DNA of 64,000 nt, taken from contig CM050451.1 in assembly GCA_027563935.2 (NCBI GenBank), positions 97,057,565 through 97,121,564 of the forward strand. The letters are read 5' to 3'. This stretch comes from Costus lasius. Lineage: Eukaryota; Streptophyta; Magnoliopsida; Zingiberales; Costaceae. A model generated the notes under the pieces. That model did not search any database and was not told the DNA's origin. It worked only from the letters and a program-made list of their open reading frames with translations. Below, piece by piece: positions 1-9,952 of the stretch. Position numbers and translations under genes: made by a program. The first letter of the stretch is position 1; each line of letters begins with the position of its first letter.

Positions 1-593
1 AACCAAATCAATTTGACATGAACTAATCCAAATTGATGTGATCTGATCTATGTCAACTCAATCCATCCTTTATAGTGAAAGGATCAACCTAACTCAATCA
101 GATTAGATCCAATTTAGGTACAAATCAAATTTAAATCCAATTCTGCTTCGACGATGTGCAACTGCAATCTCTGCTTCAAACCTAAACCCCATAGTGGGTT
201 GCTATAGTGACACCCAATTTCTAATGGCTTGGTCAGGCATTGCAATCTAGTTCAATCTCAGCAGACCCAAATGTTGCTTACCAGGTTTAGTCCAAGTTTT
301 GTTGGATCAAAGATATTTCTGACAGCAATCAGTTTGGTCCAACCCATATCCAAGTCTAATAACCTACCCATCTGCCTAAATGCCAACCATAGCAAGCAAC
401 GGTAAAATGAAGAAATAGAGAAATATAAAAATAGAGAGAAAATGAGAGAATATATGAAAACGAGAGAAATAATAATAATAAAAATAAAAAAAATAACAAT
501 CATATAATAAGTTTTTTGACCTTCCTTAGTGGGATATTTATCCCACTGTATCATTATTTGTTATAGTATGAGCAAGTGTTCTTAGTTATTTGT

Positions 594-651
594 TATATAT
601 AAAAATATTTATATATACACACACATATATATATATATACACATATATATG
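594..651. repeat. TA / CA-rich microsatellite
   Basis: The stretch is almost entirely alternating TA with a few CA steps. A shorter TA run lies near 869-882. The rest of bases 1-900 is AT-rich with no gene or element I can recognise. Confidence 0.8.
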
Positions 652-914
652 CTTATATAGTCGGTACTGACCATAGATTGATAGACTGATATGTATCGCC
701 CGTATCGCCTAGTAGAGAATGATACTTTAAACCTTGCTTATGTCATACTATAGTCATGCCCCATACCATCCATAATCTATTGTGTCCCATCCCAAGCCAT
801 CTCATTCAATCACTATCACATCCTATACCATGCCTCATGAAATCCCATCTCATCCCATACATTCGCTATATATATATATATACTAGAAGCTATTGGACCA
901 AGCCGCAGCATGGG

Positions 915-1131
915 TCAATATAGTGGGGCAAGTATTTTGAGAGCACCAATTGAATATTCAAGGCATGGCCAAAGTTTAATACCATTTCGTGCATGTGTAC
1001 CTATTCATTAGTGAATTTGACATGTACTAATTATACCAATGAGTATATATATAATGGGACAAGTACTCTGAGAGCACCAATTGAAAATTCTAAGCATCAC
1101 CAAGGTTTTAAATACCATTTCGTATATGTGT
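915..1131. repeat. 131-bp imperfect tandem duplication
   Basis: The text around GAGAGCACCAATTGAA, followed by a shared TACCATTTCGT, occurs twice about 131 bp apart (near 940 and 1071). The copies differ at scattered bases, so the duplication is not recent. No coding potential is visible. Confidence 0.7.
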
Positions 1132-1267
1132 ACAAAACTATTATTGGATTGATGCCAACATATGGTATACTATTAAATTGTTGTTGTTATTGTTATTATC
1201 ATACGGTACACTATTAAAATTATATGTAAGTTTTTAATACTTGAGTATGACATAGTGATATGATAGG

Positions 1268-1320
1268 CAAAGTTGTTAAAAGATTATTCAAGATCTTAGG
1301 ATCTTACAATCCTACAACCC
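1268..1320. repeat. Stray hAT-like terminus
   Basis: Starting CAAAGTTGTTAAAAG and followed by AGGATCTTACAATCCTACAA, this stretch resembles the reverse complement of the right end of the hAT element at 1453-4964 (CAAGGTTATC, then GATC/TA-rich subterminal repeats). It lies outside that element. It is probably the relic end of a related element. No partner end or target duplication was found. Confidence 0.4.
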
Positions 1321-1444
1321 AAATTAGCATAAATCACTTTAAATATACATAGGAACTTAATAAACTAACAAAATGTAGGACCTTTGATCTTAGTTGCAAG
1401 TTCTATAGGAGTAATGATTATTTCAATTTAACAAAGATGATTAA

Positions 1445-1472
1445 GTGTCCCGCAATGTTATCAAAATCGCGA
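1445..1472. repeat. hAT left target duplication and inverted repeat
   Basis: GTGTCCCG at 1445-1452 is the target-site duplication; 1453-1472 is the 20-bp left inverted repeat. Confidence 0.9.
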
Positions 1473-1715
1473 GTTGACTCGTCCGAGTCAACGAGTTTAC
1501 GTGTTGGCAGGACAGTGACGAGTCAACTGTCAAAATCGCGAGTTAACCGAGTCGAATACTGCGCTTCGTCTCCCGAAAATCGGTCGCTTCGTCTCCGGAA
1601 TATCCGAAGGAAAGAGTAGGAAGCAGCAATCATTCCTTATTTGGTGCCCTTACAATCTTTTATTTACGGTTGTCGCTCGCGATCTGCTCTCTCCTCGCCG
1701 GATTTGAAGGAATTT

Positions 1716-2062
1716 TTCTCAGGTATGATTTACACACCCCCCCCCCCCCCCGCGCCCGAAGCCATCGTTTTGCTGTTTACTGTATCAATTGCTTTACTTG
1801 TTTCCTTCGCCTTCGTACGCATGCTTTGCGTTCTCCTTTCCTGTTTATTGTATCAATTGCTTTTCTTTACTGCATTAATTGCACGCATGTTTTTTTTACT
1901 GTATGTCATGAAACTTTGTTTCTTTACCTGAGGATGATTTGCACCCCCCCCCAGCCATGTTTTTCCCCTTCGTACGCATGCTTTCTGCTTTTTACTGTAT
2001 GCCATGAAACTTTGTTTGTTCACCTGAAAGATGATTTGCACCCCCCCAGCCATGTTGTTTAC
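1716..2062 (+). repeat. C-run-bearing imperfect repeats upstream of the hAT transposase
   Basis: Three blocks share GATGATTTGCAC or ATGATTTACAC followed by a C run (a run of about 15 C near 1737-1751, then shorter runs near 1944 and 2039), then GCCAT, GTACGCATGC and a CATGAAACTTTGTTT word. The region sits between a plausible intron donor (CAG/GTATG near 1720) and an acceptor (GATAG/GTTAA near 2207), so it may be a 5' UTR intron of the transposase transcript. That last point is inference. Confidence 0.6.
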
Positions 2063-2227
2063 TGAAAAAAGCACAGGGGATTTCCAATTCCACCCCCTCC
2101 CCGGATGTTATTATTTGTGCATTTATTATTGTCTTTCATAGTATTTGAGCATATTATTTGTCTATTAATAATTATTAATTTATATTATTATTATTTTTCC
2201 ATGATAGGTTAATAGAAAACATCAGAT

Positions 2228-4612
2228 ATGTCTAGCAACAAATTGAAAAGAAAAAATGCTGCTGGGAATCGATCTGATATTGGTTGGGAACATGGTATTG
2301 AAGTTGAAAATAATTCAAGAAAAATTAAGTGTAAATTTTGTGAAAAAATCATTACTGGAGGAATATATCGTTTTAAACATCATTTGGCTTGCACTAGAAA
2401 AGATGTTGAGGCATGTAGAAGTGTTCCAGATGAGGTGAAAAAACAAATGATGAATGTGGTTGGAAAACTTGCACTTGATGCAATTAATAAACATAGTAGT
2501 ATTCATGACATTGGAGAAGATATTAGAGAAGAAAGCCAAGAAACTAATGTAAACAAAAAAGGAAAAAATATCTTAGAATCTTTTGTGAAAACAAGTGCAG
2601 CTCAACAGATTACAATAAACATGTTCAAAAGAGATTTAAGAGATGAAGCCTGTCAACAAATTGCAAGATTTTTTTACACAAGTGCCATTCCTTTCAATTG
2701 TGTTAAAAACCCAGAGTTTGTTAAGATGCTTGAACTAGTTGGTAAATATGGTTGTGGTTTTAAGCCACCATCTTATCATGAGATTAGAGAGACACTTTTG
2801 AAAAAAGAGGTGAAGAAGACAACAGATATGCTTGAAGAGTATAAACTTGAATGGAAAAAAAATGGTTGTTCAATTATGTCAGATGGATGCACAGATAAAA
2901 AAAGAAGATCAATTTGTAACTTTTTGGTAAATAGTCCTAAAGGAACTATTTTTTTATCTTCAATTGATACATCTGACATTTCTAAAACAGCTGAAAAAGT
3001 TTTTGAAATGCTAGATGAGGTTGTTGAGAAGGTTGGAGAAGATAATGTTGTGCAAATCATTACTGATAATGCGGCAAATTATAAGGCTGCTGGAGAGATG
3101 TTGATGCAAAAAAGAAAAAGATTATTTTGGACACCATGTGCTGCACATTGTATAGATTTAATTCTTGAAGATTTGGAAAAGAAGATTAGCACTCACCGAT
3201 TGACCATTTGTAAAGGAAGAAAGATTACTTCATTTATTTATTCAAGAACTTTGCTGATTTCAATGTTAAGACATTTTACAAAAGGGAGAGATCTAATTAG
3301 GCCAGCAAGAACTCGATTTGCCACATCATACTTAACTTTGGGATGCCTTAGTGACTTGAAAGGTTCTTTGATAAATATGTTCACTTCTACTCAATGGAAG
3401 GCATGCAAGTTTGCAACACTTGATGAAGGAAAAAAGATTCAGCAAGTTGTTTTGGATAGTAAATTTTGGAGGGACATTTTGACATGCCTTAAAGCAGCAT
3501 TTCCACTTATTAAAGTGCTTCGATTAGTTGATTCAGATGAGAAACCAGCCATGGGCTTTATTTATGAGGAGATGGATCGAGCAAAAGAAAAAATTCAATC
3601 AAATTTTAACAATATCAAGAAGAGGTAACCTTAAATTCTAGTTATCTAAGTTTTAGTATTTATGCCTTTAACTTTTTTCAATTGTCTTTTTAACAGATAT
3701 GAGCCTATTTGGGAAATTATTGATAATAGATGGGATGTACAATTGCATAGGCCCTTGCATGCAGCTGCATACTATTTAAATCCTCAATTTCATTATAGTT
3801 CAAACTTCAAACCAGATGCTGAAGTGAAAAGAGGACTGTATAATTGTTTAGCAAGAATGGTTCCTTCTCTTGATGAAAGAAGGAAGATTGATTTGCAGCT
3901 TGAAGATTTTAAGGAAGCAAAAGGATTATTTGGTATTGAAGCTGCAATCTTGGCCAGAGAGACTAAACTTCCTGCAAAATGGTGGGATTCTTATGGTGAT
4001 GATTGTATAGAGCTACAAAGATTTGCAATTCGAATCTTAAGTTTAACATGCAGCTCTTCTGGATGTGAGCGAAATTGGAGCGTATTTGAAATGGTTAGTA
4101 CTTAGTAACTCAAATTTATCTATTTAGCAATATATTAATTGGTGTTTTTATGCATAACTAATGTATAATTTTATATTTTATAGGTTCATACGAAAAAAAG
4201 AAATCGATTGCATCAAAGTAAGATGAATGATTTGGTTTTTGTGATGCATAACTTGAAGCTGAAAAATCAAAATAAGAAAAGGACATTTAGAGAAGCTACT
4301 TTTGATGAGCTCCCTTCTGATGATGAATGGATAATAGAGACAGAAGATGGACAACCAAGTTCAACAACAAATAATTGGCTTGATATTCTCACATCTGAAG
4401 ATAATGAGTTGAGACTTGGAGCTCAAGAGATGCAATTTAGTGATCAAGATATGGAAGGAAATACTATTTTTGAAGAAAATGAGCAAGTCAATCATTCAAA
4501 AGACTTAGAGTTGAATTTGGATGAAGGCCATGACCATGAGGATGAGATAAATGAAGAGGATGAAGAGAGTGATGAAGATTTGGAAATTCAAGCTTCGGAA
4601 AATTTATTTTAG
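2228..4612 (+). CDS. hAT transposase (BED finger, DUF659, hAT dimerisation domain)
   Basis: Three exons, 2228-3624, 3697-4093 and 4184-4612, join with GT/AG introns of 72 and 90 bp. They keep one frame of about 740 codons, a usual length for plant hAT transposases. The start is the first ATG in the long frame, 16 bases after AG at a possible 5' UTR intron end. Near residues 35-55 a BED-type zinc finger is visible (CKFC, then HHLAC). Around residues 215-310 is the DUF659 part of the RNase H-like core: D219 in SDGCTD and D280 in ITDNAANY are the likely catalytic aspartates, followed by CAAHCIDL. The C-terminal exons hold SSSGCERNWSVFE, with the conserved Glu near residue 590, and MVHTKKRNRL, the hAT dimerisation motif. 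The tail is strongly acidic. No stop or frameshift is seen, so it may be functional; expression is unknown. Confidence 0.9.
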
Positions 4613-4944
4613 TTTTTTTGTGATCAATGATGTTCTTTACTTTATTTTATATTTTGGAATTTGAATGTCATTTTGGCTTAGACTTCACTCTTTAGTCTTT
4701 ATTGTTTACTATTTTACTTTTAAAAACATACACTGGGAGTCTGTGACACATTTCTTTTATAATCACTTGTTGATGTTATGGTTGTATTTAGAATTGGTAT
4801 CTAGTACATCTTTATATTGTATACTTTAATATATGCACATAATTTATAAAATATTATTATTATATTATAATTATAGGATCTTACGATCCTACGATTCGAT
4901 CTTATGATCCGATCCTATGGAGCCTCTACCGTTCCTAGGTAGGA

Positions 4945-4972
4945 TCACGATCCTGATAACCTTGGTGTCCCG
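4945..4972. repeat. hAT right inverted repeat and target duplication
   Basis: 4945-4964 is the right inverted repeat, 16/20 identical to the left one. 4965-4972 repeats GTGTCCCG exactly. Confidence 0.9.
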
Positions 4973-6578
4973 TACGTAGCGGTATATACTACTTTTAAAA
5001 TCTTTGCCTCAATGAGCCTATCTTCTTACCCTATAATGAACTTGCCTTGATTTAAGTACATTATTATCATATTACCTCATCTATTTATTGCTCAAGATAT
5101 TGTCGCTCATGATTGGTCAACACCAAAGCCCACAATAACGTTCTTTCACGGTGCAATCAATGTGTTCTAGTTTACTTCACTTAAGACTAATATTTAGTTT
5201 ATTATTATTCAAAGAGTAATAAACACTAAATAATAGATATACACATGAGCTGGTATATTACAATTCAATTTAATTTCTATAAAGTTGCTATATTAGTATA
5301 TTTAAGTTTGAGTTTCATCCGAGTATATAAACATATATGAATTAAAATATTTTTAACCATTTGGTGGAATCAATTAATTTTACATCCTAGTCTCATAGTC
5401 ATTTCATTGTTCCTAGGTATTAATTCAATCTTGACAATCTTGAATGTAGGTATAACATAGAGAACATGAACTAGTTTTGTAGAGGTAGATACAAACACCT
5501 TAAAATGCATCTTCGAACAAGTCTTTCGTTAAAAGGTAAGTGTATTAAAAAGATTAAATGTTAAGTTACAAGAGAAATTCTTAAATGTTTTAATATGGTT
5601 GTCTATTGTTTGGAACTAAGATGCACCTTATTTTCTTTTATCTTTTTGTTTCTTCTTTTCAAATTTCAACATTTCAACACACGGAGGTCATAATTAATTA
5701 ATTATTTTATTTAGAATAGATAAATGCTTGCAATGTTGTCTACATATAGTATAATTACATTTTAATCTACTTGAGTTAAATTAGATGATATTATATTGTC
5801 ATTTGAATTACAAACATATGCATGTAGAACTATCATATTAGATTTTTTTAATCTAGTTATGAACTAAGCATTGTTCTATTTACCATGTTTTAGGCTTTTT
5901 GTTAACCCCTCAGGGTAGTGTAATCTACTCATCTTGAGATAGTAAGATTTTATCCCAAAGACAACATTAACTTAACCCATAGATATGAAGGTGGCACACT
6001 ATTCATTCCCCAGCAACTCGAGCAGATTGACCACTGCTCCACGCAATAAGGTAAATCAACAAGGACAAAGAAGCTAATGGACAAATAGATTAATCTTAAC
6101 TCATCAAGACAAATTGTAAAATGTCAATTTAAATTAATCTTAACTCATCAAGACAATAAGAATGCACCTTCAATAAAATACCTGCAGCCACAGCAGCAAT
6201 TGTTGGCTAATTTTCAATACTAGTAAACAATAAATAGAACAAATACAACTAAGGAAATGAAGAAACTAATCCTGCAAAATCAGACAAATCATAATGGTGT
6301 TTGTGAAATCAATCACACATGACAAAAGAAATAAAAAGTCATACCAACTCATCCCACAACATTACTAGCACTGATCCTACAAACTTAATCTAAGAATCTA
6401 GAAAGACGTGAAGGGAAAAACAACAGACAATTGTACCAAAATATCTGAAAATGAACTAGAATAGACAATCTAATTATAGCTATTGATCTATAAGATAAAC
6501 GAAACAAATCCACCAAAATTAAATAGAAAAAAATTATTACACCCCAAATTATGCATTTTAATGTCCAGAAGTATTTTT
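4973..6578. other. Anonymous AT-rich DNA
   Basis: No gene, LTR or inverted end was recognised. A 43-bp-spaced short duplication (TTAATCTTAACTCATCAAGA near 6090 and 6133) is the only local structure seen. Confidence 0.5.
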
Positions 6579-6850
6579 GTACCTTAAGAAAATTTTTATA
6601 GAATTATTGGGAATTTTAATGGATTATAATATTTTTGGGTATGTTAGAAAATAAAAAAATTATAAATTTTGCTTCGGCTTTGAAGCTCATAACTCACGCA
6701 CAAGTGTCAGTGTTTGTACCTTAAGAAAATTTTTATAGAATTATTGGGAATTTTAATGGATTATAATATTTTTGGGTATGTTAGAAAATAAAAAAATTAT
6801 AAATTTTGCTTGGGCTTTGAAGCTCATAACTCACGCACAAGTGTCAGGGT
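6579..6850. repeat. 137-bp tandem duplication
   Basis: The block starting GTACCTTAAGAAAATTTTTA occurs at 6579 and again at 6716. The two copies are almost identical (one clear difference, TTCGGC versus TTGGGC), so the duplication is young. Part of it reappears in inverted, diverged form at about 7565-7640 (words GGAATT, TGTTAGAAAA, ATTATAA), which suggests a larger decayed element. The minus-strand reading frame over 6824-7027 has no recognisable product. Confidence 0.8.
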
Positions 6851-8339
6851 GAGCTGGGCTGACCAAACACAAAGTGAAGAAAACTGAGAAGCCAAAATTA
6901 TACCTAGTGTCTCACCGTCTTTATCAAATCGACTCATGGTCATTGCATTCGTGTCTTCTAACGATGTCATGTGCCACTTAGAGTTCGTGCACGACTCGTC
7001 CCACTCAAAAGCCCTAGGGCAAGGCATTTAAAGAATAATATCAATTGAAATCATTGCCCGCTTGTGACATTTTGATCGGCACATTTGCCACTCGCTATAT
7101 CATGCCCACTACGCGGATAATTTGCTAGGAGTTCTAACGAACGCAGCTGTAGGCAACCACAAAGTGAAGCTTCACCAAGCAAACCAGCATTATGCAATAT
7201 GGTTTACTATGGTCCAACCTGGTTTAGAAATTAGTAATTTTAAACTTCGATAAATGTTAAATTGCCTCGGTTCAATATCTTAGGCCCATTCAGAATAGAT
7301 TAAGTTCGGTTCAATATAGTTTGGGTTGAATCGGACCAAAATTAAGTAGTATACCTTGCTTAATAGTACAAAGTACAAACCCATTACCATCTACTAGATT
7401 AGATCTCTTATTTATTAGATATCAAATTAATATACATGCTTTAAGAAATCAGTAAGTTCAATGTCCTTGATAACAATACATGGTTAAGAGCCTGCTTGCC
7501 GCAGAAGCAGACACGTGGATTCGAGCCCTTGTGCCCAAATATAAGTTGTTTTTCATACACAATTATTTTTTATCTTTTCTAACATTTCAAAAATCATGAT
7601 AATTCATACAAAATTCCAACAATTCCATAATAAATTTCAAAAAATTATAAATAAAGAAGCAATATTTGCGTGTGAATATGAGTTTAGAGTTAGAAAAGAA
7701 TTTAGTAACACATCCAAAAATACTTGTCATATAACACGATCATGGGTAGACTAGCAAACAACACAACAAAGCCGGTCACTAATATAGCCAAAAATACTAG
7801 TGTAAGAAGCATACACATCCAAATAGGCCGAACAATATGTAGTTTATAATTTAGATTATGGCATCTATCAACACAAAAGGAAAAGCAATCAAAATAACTT
7901 ACATGCTAAGTAAAAGAAGAATCATACCAAAGTTGCCCTATATCTGACGCTTTACAAACAACCAAGCTCACTGAAGCTACAAGCAAACAAACTCATAAGA
8001 AAAAGAACAAAATTATACGACTAATCCAAAGCATGGTCGAAAAAGCGAGTTAAATGGAATGTAGAAAAATAATAGCAAAAAGAAACCAAGTACAAAATAA
8101 CAAAATGCACCCAAAATTTTAGAAAGAGAGGTAGGGACATTAATCTAATTAATTGCATCAATTAGCAAGACAAATACAGCAACTAAAGAATAATAAAGGG
8201 AAAAAGTTTTAAAAAAATCACAATCTCCAAGCAAATCCCTGAAAAAGGAGTTAACAGAAGGTTAACCACAATCTAGTACATATAGGCCAAAGTGGACATT
8301 TATACTTAGATGCATAGGTAAATTTATATTCCTGTGTAA
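6851..8339. other. Anonymous region with possible decayed LTR material
   Basis: No gene is recognised. Near 7484-7528 the words TGGTTAAGAGC and GGATTCGAGCCC resemble the A and B boxes of a tRNA gene, but no cloverleaf can be folded and the spacing is short. The inverted similarity between 7565-7640 and the 6579-6850 repeats hints at one old element covering both. Confidence 0.3.
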
Positions 8340-8640
8340 AATATATCAATGGATTGAGGCATCTCATGTGCATTGACATTGAAATGAATAGTATTTCAAT
8401 GATATATGAATGGCACATCAATAAGGATATGGTCATTGGCACTGAGATTAAATGGTATGTCAATAAGACATTGATCATTGACATAAAGACAGCTATATAT
8501 ACATAAGGGCATAATCTTTGAGTCTAAAATACGTACTACAACCGTGAGGATATGTATTATGATTGTGAATAAATAGTATATCAATAAGGACATGATAATA
8601 GTGATGGAAATAAATGATAAATCCATTAGAACTTAAATAA
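8340..8640. repeat. Degenerate tandem repeat of about 61 bp
   Basis: Words such as AATAGTATTTCAATGA, AATGGTATGTCAATAAG and AATAGTATATCAATAAGG recur at about 8387, 8450 and 8572, spaced by one and two multiples of about 61 bp. The intervening text (GACATTGAAATGA, GGCACTGAGATTAAA) is also related. No coding is suggested. Confidence 0.5.
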
Positions 8641-8683
8641 TTGAAAATGCAATGATCCGACCCTAGCGAAGCATGAAATCACT

Positions 8684-8800
8684 AAATCCAACGGATTAAT
8701 TGGACAGTAGATTAAGATGTCTCAAGAACATGAAAGAAGCACATCCGAGGGACAGATAAACCATGCCATGAACTGAACTAATTAACAAACACCGGCAGCA
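8684..8800 (+). repeat. Left copy of a 115-bp direct repeat flanking a MITE
   Basis: ATTAATTGGACAGTAGATTA, AGATGTCTCAAGAACATGAA and AATTAACAAACACCGG all recur in the same order at 9449-9560 with a few changes. The two copies flank the MITE at 8875-9448. Confidence 0.75.
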
Positions 8801-8874
8801 AGTCAGAAAAAATCAAAGCATAGTCAACCGAGCTTAAAAACAACGTCCGCATGCCCTCTTCCAGAAATCACTAA

Positions 8875-9448
8875 TAGCGTGTTTAGTAGGAATGAAAGGA
8901 AGAGGGAATGGATGAAAAGTTAGAAGGAGAACTATAAAATCGTGTTTAGTAGGACGGTTAGAAATAAGAAAGGAAAAATGGAAGGACAGTGAGAGAGAAA
9001 ATAGCCCTATTTGCTTTCCGCCCAAATTGGGTGGAAGATCGAATGGAAAGTTGGATTTGCCCTTTTCATACCTATTTTCACCCTTTTGTTTTTTATGCTT
9101 GCTCCCCCTCTCGTACTTTTCTTGCAATCTTCTTCATCATTGTTGTCATCGTTGTTGTCATTGCTATCATTGTCATCGCTATCGCCATTGCCATTGTCGT
9201 CATCATCGCCGTCGTCGCCTCTTCACCGTTGCCTCTCATTTCTCATCGTCGTTATTTCACCGTCGCCTCTCATTGTTGTCATCGACATAAAAATAAAAAA
9301 AATAGAGTGTGTTTATCAATCTTTCTAATTTTCTTTCCTTCTAAATAAACACAATGATGGAAAATCTTATTATTTTCTTTCTTCTTAATTTCCCTTCTTT
9401 CTTCCTTTCTTTCCTTTTAATTTTCTTTTCCTCCTACTAAACACAGCA
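8875..9448. mobile_element. PIF/Harbinger-like MITE (574 bp)
   Basis: The left end TAGCGTGTTTAGTAGGA pairs with the right end, which reads TGCTGTGTTTAGTAGGA in reverse complement. Both lie next to TAA (8872-8874 and 9449-9451), the three-base target duplication typical of PIF/Harbinger. A second copy of the left-end word, CGTGTTTAGTAGGA, lies inside at about 8941, as if one copy inserted in or duplicated part of another. The interior 9130-9290 is a CAT/CGT trinucleotide-like run, whose overlapping reading frames are low-complexity artefacts. It encodes no transposase. Confidence 0.65.
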
Positions 9449-9560
9449 TAAATCCGACACTTTAATTGGACAATAGATCAAGATGTCTCAAGAACATGAA
9501 AGAGGGACATCCGAGGGACTATGACATGGGCTGAATTAATTAACAAACACCGGTGTCAGG
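9449..9560 (+). repeat. Right copy of the 115-bp direct repeat flanking the MITE
   Basis: This is the partner of 8684-8800: same word order, about 85-90% alike by eye. Confidence 0.75.
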
Positions 9561-9769
9561 ACATAGAAAAAATTAGTGGCCTCAAGAAAAGATTTAAAAC
9601 TACTACACAAGAGGATCCTTGATGGTCCAAACCCTCTCGCACTCAAAAATACAGAAAAAAAGAGAGGTTATACACTAATAATAAAAATATAGAAATAAAG
9701 AATGAGGATTTGCACTAATAATAATAATAATAATAATTTAATTTTGTCCAATGATCAAGCCATATTCCT

Positions 9770-9952
9770 TGAGGAAATTTTTGGATCCAAATTAAATTAA
9801 TATTCATATCTCGTGATTAGTCAAATATTCATGAGTCAAATCATTAAATATTTAAAAGTCATTTTTGGGCTGAATACTTATTCTTGATCAAATTAGATGA
9901 ATATTCATAAACTACTTTTACAAAATATTCATCAAATTAGAGGGTAATTGTT
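9770..9952. repeat. 43-bp minisatellite, left part
   Basis: Degenerate units built on CAAATATTCATAA and ATTCATCAAATT run up to the left edge of the Pack-hAT and resume at its right edge. The array is therefore older than that insertion. Confidence 0.6.

Larger units (their letters stand above)
1453..4964 (+). mobile_element. hAT DNA transposon, apparently complete (3.5 kb)
   Basis: The element starts CAATGTTATCAAAATCGCGA, and its right end read in reverse complement is CAAGGTTATCAGGATCGTGA, 16 of 20 matching. It is flanked by a perfect 8-bp direct repeat GTGTCCCG (1445-1452 and 4965-4972), the target-site duplication length that defines hAT elements. The subterminal regions differ: the left carries repeated CGAGTCAAC-type words, the right carries repeated GATC-TA words (4876-4950). 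Inside is a three-exon transposase reading frame with no in-frame stop. Complete ends, a perfect duplication and an open frame together suggest fairly recent, possibly autonomous insertion. Confidence 0.92.

Noticed and set aside
7484..7528. tRNA-like A and B boxes (possible tRNA gene or SINE head)
   Set aside because: No acceptor stem or cloverleaf can be formed, box spacing is short, and no SINE body, tail or target duplication is visible.
8989..9348. Overlapping plus-strand frames rich in Ile/Val/Ser/Leu
   Set aside because: All three frames are open because of a CAT/CGT trinucleotide-like run inside a MITE.
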